The notes under the pieces were generated by a model. It was not told where the DNA came from, did no database searches, and worked only from the letters and a program-made list of their open reading frames with translations. From the NCBI GenBank assembly GCA_028869355.1, contig JAGWSK010000076.1, forward strand, positions 1-15,857: 15,857 nt of DNA, in the 5' to 3' direction. Shown piece by piece: positions 7,785-14,534 of the stretch (the stretch's first letter is position 1; each line of letters begins with the position of its first letter). Source of the stretch: Alphaproteobacteria bacterium (GTDB taxonomy: Bacteria > Pseudomonadota > Alphaproteobacteria > Micropepsales > Micropepsaceae). The translations under genes were made by a program, and so were the position numbers.

Positions 7785-8324
7785 TCACCCGGGCCGCCAG
7801 CCTTGGCGACGCGCCTGACGCTCCGCCGCCGCGTCCAGCGGAGATCCAACGATCAGATCGTTCATCGTACTTTGCACGCTCGCCGGCATCGCCGCCGGGC
7901 CTGTGGCGGTCGTCACGATTCGGATGTGCCAGCCCGCGCGTTCACGGCAGGCGATACCGTCAAGCCCTGGCCCCTCATCCTTGCGGGTATCGAAGGCGCG
8001 GCAGAAATACCCATCCTTGCTCCAGAAAGTCGGACCGATGCCGTGACTTCCTGACATCTCATCTGACAGAGCCTGGGCCAGGGCGCCTTGCGCGAACAGC
8101 AAACCGTCACCGGCGCGGATGTCGGTGCCGATCCCGAACGACGCGGCGAGCAGGATTCCCAACACCAAGCCGGAAGCCATCGCCATAACCGCAAGCCAAC
8201 CGGTATAACGGCCGGATTTGGTGCTTTCCGTTGCGGCTTCCGCGTCTGCTTCGCCGCCGCTGAAACCACCATCCTCGGCATGACTCGCGTTTGATGTAAA
8301 TTGAACATCCGGCTCCGCTGTCAT
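7785..8324 (-). CDS. Hypothetical single-pass membrane protein, possibly related to anti-sigma-factor-like proteins
   Basis: This 179-aa protein has an acidic, Gly/Ala-rich N-terminus (1-38), one transmembrane helix (about 43-65, WLAVMAMASGLVLGILLAA) and a presumably periplasmic C-terminal domain. That domain carries two cysteines (Cys108 in YFCRAF, Cys126 in IACRERAGW) and ends MPASVQSTMNDLIVGSPLDAAAERQARRQGWR (146-177, in parts). The pattern CRxF ... G.ACR ... W and the closing (P)LDAAAE.xARxxGW resemble, from memory, C-terminal domains of proteins annotated as putative anti-sigma factors in alphaproteobacteria. No N-terminal zinc-binding anti-sigma domain and no sigma-factor gene are present, so this is only a lead. 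The ATG has no strong ribosome-binding site. The gene is divergent from phoR, with 87 bp between them. Confidence 0.65.
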   Translation of the reverse strand: MTAEPDVQFTSNASHAEDGGFSGGEADAEAATESTKSGRYTGWLAVMAMASGLVLGILLAASFGIGTDIRAGDGLLFAQGALAQALSDEMSGSHGIGPTFWSKDGYFCRAFDTRKDEGPGLDGIACRERAGWHIRIVTTATGPAAMPASVQSTMNDLIVGSPLDAAAERQARRQGWRPG

Positions 8325-8411
8325 GGCTTAGTCAAAGTCCGCTGCTAAACATGTATCCCGGCTGCGTCAGGGGATGAGTCATTTAATCGCAGTGAAACTG
8401 TGTGGGAAAGC

Positions 8412-9674
8412 ATGAGCGATCACGCCGGCGCCGGTTTTCGCGTCTCTGGCCTCACCCTTGCATTCGGTTTGGCGGCTCTGGCTGCGCTCTCTATATTGGC
8501 CATGGGACAAAGTTGGACAGTTCCAGTCACTGCCTTCAGTGCGGCAGCCCTGACGGGGGTTGCCATTTATCTGGCGTTCGGCGCGGGGCACAGTGCCACG
8601 GGCGAATCAGCGGGGCCGCACCCAAACATGCAAGACCTGATTCCCGATACCGCGCGCGACATCCTCGATTCGATCGACGAGCCATTGCTGCTTCTCGACA
8701 GCGCAGACCGGGTGGTCTTCGCCAATCCCGCGACTCATTCGCTGATTCGTTCGGATGCGATGGGAAAGCGGCTTTCGTCTGTGCTTCGTACGCCGGAATT
8801 GCTGGAAAGCATCGGGCGCGTGCACAGTGGCGGGTCCGCCGAGACGGTGGAATTCACCATGCCGGTTCCGATTGAGCGGCATTTCGAGGCACATGTCAGC
8901 CGCACCTCAGGGCAGCTTTTGCTGGTGCGCATCCGCGACGTCAGCAATATCCGCCGTTCCGAACAGTTGCGCGCCGATTTTGTCGCGAACGCCAGCCATG
9001 AATTGCGAACTCCTCTCGCCTCGCTAACCGGTTTTATCGACACGCTGCGCGGGCACGCGAAGGATGACCCGGCTGCGCGCGAACGCTTCCTGGAAATCAT
9101 GAGCAGCGAAGCAAGCCGCATGCGGCGGCTGATCGACGATCTGCTGTCGCTCAACCGGATCGAAATGAATGAACACATCCCCCCCTCAGGCGAAGCCGAC
9201 GTTGTGACACTCGTGCGCGATGCGGCCGATGGTCTCCAGCCGCTGGCCGATTCGGAGAGCATGCAGATTGAAATTGAAGATCGCCCGCCGCTTTGGGCTA
9301 TTGGCCAGCGTGATGAACTTACCCAGGTGTTCCAGAATCTGATTCACAACGCGATCAAGTACGGCCATTCGGGCGGACATGTCCGCGTGCGCTTCGGCAC
9401 CTCCGGAAACGGCGGCGCTGATCGCGAGCGTGCCCAGATTTTTGTCGCGGTCGAGGACGAAGGCGAGGGCATACCCCGGGAGGCCATTCCGCGGCTGACC
9501 GAAAGATTCTACCGCGTCGATGTGAAGCGCAGCCGCGAACGCGGCGGGACCGGCCTTGGACTTGCCATCGTCAAACATATTCTCAACCGCCATCGCGGCC
9601 GGCTGGAAATACACAGCGTTCCGGGAAGCGGCAGCACGTTTACCGCCTGGCTGCCGGCCGCCGCTGCCGCCTGA
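8412..9674 (+). CDS. phoR: Phosphate-regulon sensor histidine kinase PhoR
   Basis: This 420-aa inner-membrane histidine kinase is the expected partner of the PhoB encoded downstream. Numbered from ATG 8412, two hydrophobic helices (about 14-32 and 37-56) are joined by a very short loop. A PAS-like domain follows (about 80-180, LDSIDEPLLLLDSADRVVFA). The catalytic core has the H-box ASHELRTPL (194-202, phospho-acceptor His196), N-box NLIHNAIKYG (309-318), G1 box DEGEGI (349-354), F-box ERFYRVD and G2 box GGTGLGL (378-384). The near absence of a periplasmic sensor domain fits PhoR, which takes its signal through Pst and PhoU. An in-frame GTG at 8400 would add four residues; ATG 8412 is preferred for GGGA just upstream, but the choice is not secure. 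No Pho box was found before this gene. Confidence 0.87.
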   Translation: MSDHAGAGFRVSGLTLAFGLAALAALSILAMGQSWTVPVTAFSAAALTGVAIYLAFGAGHSATGESAGPHPNMQDLIPDTARDILDSIDEPLLLLDSADRVVFANPATHSLIRSDAMGKRLSSVLRTPELLESIGRVHSGGSAETVEFTMPVPIERHFEAHVSRTSGQLLLVRIRDVSNIRRSEQLRADFVANASHELRTPLASLTGFIDTLRGHAKDDPAARERFLEIMSSEASRMRRLIDDLLSLNRIEMNEHIPPSGEADVVTLVRDAADGLQPLADSESMQIEIEDRPPLWAIGQRDELTQVFQNLIHNAIKYGHSGGHVRVRFGTSGNGGADRERAQIFVAVEDEGEGIPREAIPRLTERFYRVDVKRSRERGGTGLGLAIVKHILNRHRGRLEIHSVPGSGSTFTAWLPAAAAA

Positions 9675-9677
9675 ATC

Positions 9678-9695
9678 CCGTCATTAATCTGTTAT
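9678..9695 (+). promoter_or_regulatory. Pho box (PhoB-binding site) before phoU-phoB
   Basis: CCGTCAT (9678-9684), TAAT, CTGTTAT (9689-9695): two 7-bp direct repeats at an 11-bp period, as in the PhoB box. It matches 15 of 18 positions of the enterobacterial consensus CTGTCATAWAWCTGTMAY. AGTAAT (9707-9712) lies 11 bp downstream and would serve as a -10 (4 of 6), the usual geometry for PhoB-activated promoters. It sits in the 99-bp gap after phoR and implies autoregulation of phoU-phoB. Confidence 0.65.
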
Positions 9696-9773
9696 ATTGA
9701 GACTGCAGTAATGTGGTTGATTCGGCGTGTCGCGGGCCAGTCCTGTGCGCCGGTCGGGTGTGAGGCGTGCGCC

Positions 9774-10493
9774 ATGAATGAGCATACCGTGAAGGCATTT
9801 ACCGAGCAGTTGGAGACGCTGGCGAATCTGGTGGCCCAAATGGGCGGGGTCACCGAGACGCAGCTCGCAAACGCCATCGAGGCGATTGCGAAACGGGACG
9901 GCAAGCTCGCCGAAGCGGCGGTCGCCAGCGATGAACGGGTCGATCGCCTGCAACAGGCGATCGAGGATCAGGCGCTCAAGCTGCTTGCCCTCCGGCAGCC
10001 AATGGCGGTCGATCTGCGCAATACGCTGGCGGCGATCAAGATCGCCAATGAGCTGGAACGGATTGGCGATTTGGCGAAGAACATCGGGAAGCGCGCGATG
10101 GTGCTGAACCGCGAGCCGCCGATCAAGCTGGCCCAAAGCCTCGGCCGAATGGGCCGGCAGACTCTGCGCCAGCTCAAGGGCGTGCTTGACGCCTATTCGG
10201 ACCGCGATGCCGGTGCGGCGAAGGAAGTTTGGCGCAGCGATGAGGAAATCGACGAGCTTTACAACAGCCTGTTTCGCGAGCTGCTGACCTATATGATGGA
10301 AGATCCGCGCACCATCGGATTGTGCACGCATCTTCTGTTTGTCGCGAAGAACATCGAACGCGCCGGCGATCACGCGACCAATATTGCGGAAACCGTGCAT
10401 TACATGGTGACCGGAAATTACCTGAATGTGGACCGGCCGAAGGCCGATATGACAGCAACGACCCAGCTCACCGCCGGGCCGAATAACACATGA
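9774..10493 (+). CDS. phoU: Phosphate signalling complex protein PhoU
   Basis: This 239-aa cytoplasmic protein links the Pst phosphate transporter to PhoR and dampens Pho signalling when phosphate is sufficient. The fold is two repeated three-helix bundles. The paired metal-binding motifs are visible as ELERIGDLAKNIGKR (93-107) and NIERAGDHATNIAE (193-206). The N-terminus MNEHTVKAF is the usual start in this class. ATG 9774 is chosen for GAGG (9762-9765) 8 nt upstream. An in-frame ATG at 9711 would add a Cys-rich 21-residue tail unlike the family and would overlap the promoter. The stop overlaps the phoB start (ATGA). No pst genes are adjacent, so the transporter it works with must be encoded elsewhere. 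Confidence 0.92.
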   Translation: MNEHTVKAFTEQLETLANLVAQMGGVTETQLANAIEAIAKRDGKLAEAAVASDERVDRLQQAIEDQALKLLALRQPMAVDLRNTLAAIKIANELERIGDLAKNIGKRAMVLNREPPIKLAQSLGRMGRQTLRQLKGVLDAYSDRDAGAAKEVWRSDEEIDELYNSLFRELLTYMMEDPRTIGLCTHLLFVAKNIERAGDHATNIAETVHYMVTGNYLNVDRPKADMTATTQLTAGPNNT

Positions 10494-11197
10494 GCGAGAC
10501 CGGCAGGCCCTCGGTCCTGATCGTTGAAGATGAAAGCGCCCTTTGCACGCTGCTCCGTTACAATCTCGAGCGTGAGGGTTACCGTGTGTTCGAGGCGCGA
10601 AACGGCGATGAAGCACTGGTGGTGGCGGCGGAGAGTTCGCCCGACCTCATCGTGCTCGACTGGATGCTGCCCGAATTGTCCGGAATTGAGGTTTGCCGCC
10701 GTCTGCGCGCCCGGGGCGAATCCCGCAACGTGCCGATCATCATGCTGACCGCGCGCGGCGAAGAGACCGACCGCATCCGTGGCCTTGATACCGGTGCCGA
10801 CGATTACATCGTCAAGCCGTTCTCGATGTCGGAGTTTCTCGCAAGGTCGCGCGCGGTCATGCGCCGGGTGCGTCCGGGCCTCGTTGAAGATGTCATCGCG
10901 CTCGGCGATATCAACATGGACAGAGTCAACCATCGCGTCCACAGGGGCACGCGTGAATTGCACCTGGGACCGACCGAATACCGGATTCTCGAGCGCCTGA
11001 TGCAGAATCCCGGACGCGTCTTTTCGCGTGAACAACTGCTCGACACGGTGTGGGGCACCGAGGTTTATGTCGAGGCCCGGACGGTGGATGTCCATATTGG
11101 CCGGCTGCGAAAAACCCTGAACCAGTCGGGCGAACGCGACCCGATACGCACCGTCCGATCGGCCGGTTACTCCTTCGACGAAACCTTCGCCAACTGA
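10490..11197 (+). CDS. phoB: Phosphate-regulon response regulator PhoB
   Basis: This 235-aa OmpR/PhoB-type transcription factor is phosphorylated by PhoR under phosphate limitation and binds Pho boxes. The receiver domain (about 8-125) has the acidic pair Glu13-Asp14, phospho-acceptor Asp57 in LIVLDWMLP, Thr87 and Lys109. The winged-helix domain (about 133-230) contains GPTEYRILERLMQNPGRVFS (160-179) and the recognition helix region ARTVDVHIGRLRKTL (196-210), both close to PhoB proteins. The ATG overlaps the phoU stop by 4 nt, which suggests coupling, as no strong ribosome-binding site is seen. It is likely autoregulated through the Pho box before phoU. Confidence 0.92.
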   Translation: MSETGRPSVLIVEDESALCTLLRYNLEREGYRVFEARNGDEALVVAAESSPDLIVLDWMLPELSGIEVCRRLRARGESRNVPIIMLTARGEETDRIRGLDTGADDYIVKPFSMSEFLARSRAVMRRVRPGLVEDVIALGDINMDRVNHRVHRGTRELHLGPTEYRILERLMQNPGRVFSREQLLDTVWGTEVYVEARTVDVHIGRLRKTLNQSGERDPIRTVRSAGYSFDETFAN

Positions 11198-11216
11198 ACG
11201 AATCGGTCACGCCTTT

Positions 11217-11254
11217 GTGAGCCGGCCGGCTCACCACGCCAAATTGCCTTTTTT
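11217..11254 (+). terminator. Perfect 18-bp palindrome and T-run after phoB, possible terminator
   Basis: GTGAGCCGGCCGGCTCAC (11217-11234) is a perfect palindrome 19 bp after the phoB stop. A run of six T (11249-11254) follows, but 14 nt after the stem, too far for a classical intrinsic terminator. A weaker inverted repeat GCCAA/TTGGC (11238-11242, 11256-11260) encloses the T-run. It may end the pho transcript, or it may be an operator for the efflux genes that follow. Confidence 0.4.
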
Positions 11255-11255
11255 A

Positions 11256-11297
11256 TTGGCATAGGCAGCCGCGGCCTTTAAATGTTCCCCGGGAACA
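11256..11297 (+). promoter_or_regulatory. Candidate promoter with operator-like palindrome for the second efflux operon
   Basis: TTGGCA (11256-11261, 5 of 6) and TTAAAT (11278-11283, 4 of 6) are 16 bp apart. A palindrome with 7-bp arms, TGTTCCC-C-GGGAACA (11283-11297), begins at the last -10 base and covers the expected start point. A repressor bound there would block transcription. The pump's Shine-Dalgarno AGGGA (11297-11301) follows directly, 8 nt before the ATG. The layout is seen; the function is inferred. Confidence 0.45.
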
Positions 11298-11309
11298 GGG
11301 ACAACAGAC

Positions 11310-14300
11310 ATGCTCAATCTGGTGCGGCTCGCGCTGCGCCGGCCATATACGGCAGCCATCGGCGCCATGCTGATCGTGCTGATGGCCGTGCTGTCTGTTA
11401 CGCGCATGCTGGTCGACATTTTCCCGGCCATCAACATCCCGGTCGTCGAGGTCGCCTGGAGTTATAATGGCCTTTCCGCCGAGGACATGGAACGGCGCAT
11501 CGTGCTGGTCGCCGAACGCAATTACTCCACCACCGTCAATGGTATCGATCACATTGAATCGGAGTCGATCCCCGGCGGAGGACTGATCAAGGTCTACTTC
11601 CAGCCGGGCGCCGATATCGGCGGGGCCATCGCGCAGATCACCGCGGCCGACGACAATATGCTGCGCTTCCTGCCGCCCGGCGCCAACAATCCATTCATCC
11701 TTCAATTCGACGCTTCCAACCTGCCCGTTGTGGAACTGACGCTGGCAAGCACGGTGCTGAGCGAGCAGGAGATCTATGACTACGGCGTGAATTTCTTGCG
11801 CCTGAAGCTGTTTACCATCCCCGGTTTGTCGATCCCGTCGCCATTCGGCGGCAAGAACCGGCAGATCATCATCGAGGCGGACCCGGCGCGGCTTTCCGCG
11901 CAGGGTCTTTCACCCTCCGATCTTCTCAACGCGCTGCTGACCTCGAACGTGATCGTTCCTGCCGGCCTCGCACGCATCGGCGACCGCGAATACAATGTGG
12001 GTTTGAATTCCAGCCCCACGGAGGTGGAGCGCTTCAACGATCTGCCGGTCGGCATCCGCAACGGCGTGACGGTGCTGGTGCGTGATGTTGCCAAGGTCAG
12101 CGACAGCTTTGCGATCCAGACCAACATCGTGCATGTCGATGGCCATCGCGCGGCCTATCTGCCGATCCTGAAGCATTCGGATTCATCGACACTCGCCGTG
12201 GTGGACGCGACCCGCGCGATGCTGCCGAGGCTACAGGCGGAGTCGCCAAAGGGGCTGCGCCTCAGCCTCGATTTCGACCAGTCCGTATTTGTCCGTGCGG
12301 CCGTGAACAATGTGCTGCGTGAGGTCGTCGTCTCATCCATTCTGGTTTCGCTGATGATCCTTGTGTTCCTCGGCAGCTGGCGGAGCACCCTTCTGGTTTC
12401 GATTACAATCCCGCTTTCGATCGCCGCCAGTCTTGTCGGCCTGTTTCTTGCCGGACAATCCATCAACCTGATGACACTCGGCGGTCTGGCGCTTGCCATC
12501 GGCCTGCTGGTCGATAATGCGACCGTGCTGGTCGAAAACATCCACCGCAATCAGATGCTGGGCAAGAGGCTGACGGTCGCGATCATCGACGGGGCAGCGG
12601 AGGTCATTCAGCCGCTCACGGTGGCGACTTTGGCAATCTGTATCGTGTTTTTCCCTGTCGTGCTGCTGACGGGTCCCGCGCGCTATCTGTTCATTCCGCT
12701 GGCGATCACCGTCGTCCTCGCCATGGTCGCGTCCTATGCGTTGTCCTTCGCGATGTTGCCGTCTTTCGCGCGTTACGCGCTCACCGAGCATGAGACGGCC
12801 GAAGGTGAAGGCAGCGGTTTGGTGGTGTTCTTCGAAAGCGCGTTTGCCGCCCTGCGCGACTCCTATGGCCGCGCATTGTCGGCCGCGCTGCGGCAGCGCG
12901 GGTTCATTCTGACCTGCTTTGCGGCCGTGATTGCGCTTACCGGCGTCCTCGCGATTGCTGTCGGGCGTGATTTCTTCCCGTCCGCCGATGTCGGCATCAT
13001 TAAACTGCACATGCGTGTCCCTCCAGGCGATCGCATCGAGACCACGGAAGAGGAAGTGCTGCAGGTCGAGAAGCGGATCCGCGCGCTCATTCCCGCGTCC
13101 GAGCTGCGCACCATCGATGACCTGATTGGCGCCCCCAGCGCTTACAATCAATCCTTCGTTCCCTCAGACAATGTCAGCAGTTCGGATGCCGAGATTCTCA
13201 TCAACCTGAACACACCGCATCGTCCGTCGTTGGAATATATGAGACGAATGCGTGTCGAACTGGCGCGGGATTTTCCCGACGCGTCGTTTTATTTCCAGAA
13301 CGCCGACATCGTGAATCAGGTACTGAATTTCGGACTTTCCGCGCCAATCGATATTCAGATCCAGGACTCCAATTTCGATCGCTCCTATGTTGTGGCGCAA
13401 AAGCTGCTGCGCACCATCAACACCATCCCCGGTGTCGTTGATGCCCATGTGGTTCAGGCGTTCAATTTCCCCGGTTTGCAGGTGGATGTGGACCGCCTCC
13501 GCGCCGCTGAGGTCGGGGTGACTCAGCGGGATATTTCCAGCAACCTGCTCACCGCGCTGGTATCCAGCGCCGGCGTATCGCCATCGTTCTTTCTTAACCC
13601 GGTCAACAACGTCAATTACACCGTCGCGGTGCAGGTGCCGGTGGAGAAGCTGACAAGTGTGGCCGATTTGATGAACATTCCCGTGAGTTCTGGCCCGCCG
13701 CAGGCGCACGGTAGTGCCGGGTCGCAGCCGGTGGCTGTTCCGCCCTCGGCGCCGGCCACGCGACTGTCCGATGTCGCGGACATCAAACCCGTTACGAATG
13801 TGCAGTCGTTGAACCACTACACGATTCAGCGGGTGGTGGATGTTGCGGCGAATGTGGATGGCCGCGATCTCGGCAGCATCGCCGGAGAAATCCGGAATGC
13901 GATCGCCGGCATCAAGAAAACACTTCCTGACACTACCGATATCGATCTGCGAGGCCAGGCCGAGACGATGGACAGTTCGTTTACCCTGCTGGCAGAAGGC
14001 ATAGTGCTGGCCATCTTCCTGGTTTACGCACTGCTGGTGATCCTGTTTCAGTCGTGGGTCGATCCGCTTATTATCATTATGGCCGTGCCCGGCGCGCTCG
14101 TCGGGATTGTCTGGATGCTGGCGCTTACCGGAACGACGATCAATGTCGAGTCGCTGATGGGCGCGATTATGTCCGTGGGCATTTCAGTCTCGAACTCGAT
14201 TCTCCTGGTCAGTTTCGCCAATGACATTCGCGCACGTGAAAGTCTTTCGCCGCTCGAGGCTGTCATCGCTGCGGGCCGCACGCGCCTGCGGCCGATTCTG

Positions 14301-14534
14301 ATGACCGCGCTGGCCATGATCATGGGCATGCTTCCGATGGCGCTCGGACTTGGCGAAGCCGGAGAGCAGAACGCTCCGCTGGGGCGTGCGGTGATCGGCG
14401 GACTGATCGTCGCCACTGCAACCACGTTGTTCCTGGTGCCGATTATCTACACACTGTTGCGGCGGAAACCGCCAATGTTGCATCAGCTGGACCGGCGCTT
14501 CCAGGAAGAGGCGAGTGGATCGGCACATGCGTAA
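11310..14534 (+). CDS. RND-type efflux permease with atypical proton-relay residues
   Basis: This 1074-aa inner-membrane RND transporter has the standard two-fold plan: TM1 about 12-32, TM2-6 about 335-490, TM7 about 532-552, TM8-12 about 893-1050, with large periplasmic loops between. TM4 reads LAIGLLVDNATVLVEN, so Asp402 is kept but the second Asp of AcrB is Asn403. In TM10, SVGISVSNSILLVSF has Ser961 where AcrB has its key Lys. VDNAT is a recurrent variant in one branch of RND pumps as I recall it, so this looks like a lineage trait and not a damaged gene. A Pro/Ala/Ser-rich insert (about 792-817) interrupts the second periplasmic region. Substrate is unknown; drug-type and other exporters are both possible. 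ATG 11310 has AGGGA 8 nt upstream. The 3' end overlaps the adaptor gene. Confidence 0.93.
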   Translation: MLNLVRLALRRPYTAAIGAMLIVLMAVLSVTRMLVDIFPAINIPVVEVAWSYNGLSAEDMERRIVLVAERNYSTTVNGIDHIESESIPGGGLIKVYFQPGADIGGAIAQITAADDNMLRFLPPGANNPFILQFDASNLPVVELTLASTVLSEQEIYDYGVNFLRLKLFTIPGLSIPSPFGGKNRQIIIEADPARLSAQGLSPSDLLNALLTSNVIVPAGLARIGDREYNVGLNSSPTEVERFNDLPVGIRNGVTVLVRDVAKVSDSFAIQTNIVHVDGHRAAYLPILKHSDSSTLAVVDATRAMLPRLQAESPKGLRLSLDFDQSVFVRAAVNNVLREVVVSSILVSLMILVFLGSWRSTLLVSITIPLSIAASLVGLFLAGQSINLMTLGGLALAIGLLVDNATVLVENIHRNQMLGKRLTVAIIDGAAEVIQPLTVATLAICIVFFPVVLLTGPARYLFIPLAITVVLAMVASYALSFAMLPSFARYALTEHETAEGEGSGLVVFFESAFAALRDSYGRALSAALRQRGFILTCFAAVIALTGVLAIAVGRDFFPSADVGIIKLHMRVPPGDRIETTEEEVLQVEKRIRALIPASELRTIDDLIGAPSAYNQSFVPSDNVSSSDAEILINLNTPHRPSLEYMRRMRVELARDFPDASFYFQNADIVNQVLNFGLSAPIDIQIQDSNFDRSYVVAQKLLRTINTIPGVVDAHVVQAFNFPGLQVDVDRLRAAEVGVTQRDISSNLLTALVSSAGVSPSFFLNPVNNVNYTVAVQVPVEKLTSVADLMNIPVSSGPPQAHGSAGSQPVAVPPSAPATRLSDVADIKPVTNVQSLNHYTIQRVVDVAANVDGRDLGSIAGEIRNAIAGIKKTLPDTTDIDLRGQAETMDSSFTLLAEGIVLAIFLVYALLVILFQSWVDPLIIIMAVPGALVGIVWMLALTGTTINVESLMGAIMSVGISVSNSILLVSFANDIRARESLSPLEAVIAAGRTRLRPILMTALAMIMGMLPMALGLGEAGEQNAPLGRAVIGGLIVATATTLFLVPIIYTLLRRKPPMLHQLDRRFQEEASGSAHA
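14503..14506 (+). promoter_or_regulatory. Shine-Dalgarno site for the second adaptor gene
   Basis: AGGA lies 8 nt before GTG 14515, inside the end of the RND gene. It favours the GTG over the in-frame ATG at 14527, which has only GTGGA at 7 nt. Confidence 0.45.

Noticed and set aside
8371..8395. Possible Pho box before phoR
   Set aside because: GTCA occurs twice (8376 and 8388), but the copies are 12 bp apart and the flanking bases do not match, so the 11-bp direct-repeat rule fails.
9711..9773. N-terminal extension of PhoU from ATG 9711
   Set aside because: The extra 21 residues are unlike PhoU proteins, the ATG lacks a ribosome-binding site and it overlaps the -10 of the Pho promoter, while ATG 9774 has GAGG at 8 nt.
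9684..10616. Minus-strand open frame of 310 codons antisense to phoU
   Set aside because: It covers phoU and the start of phoB on the opposite strand. Composition is that of a shadow frame and both plus-strand proteins are clear family members.
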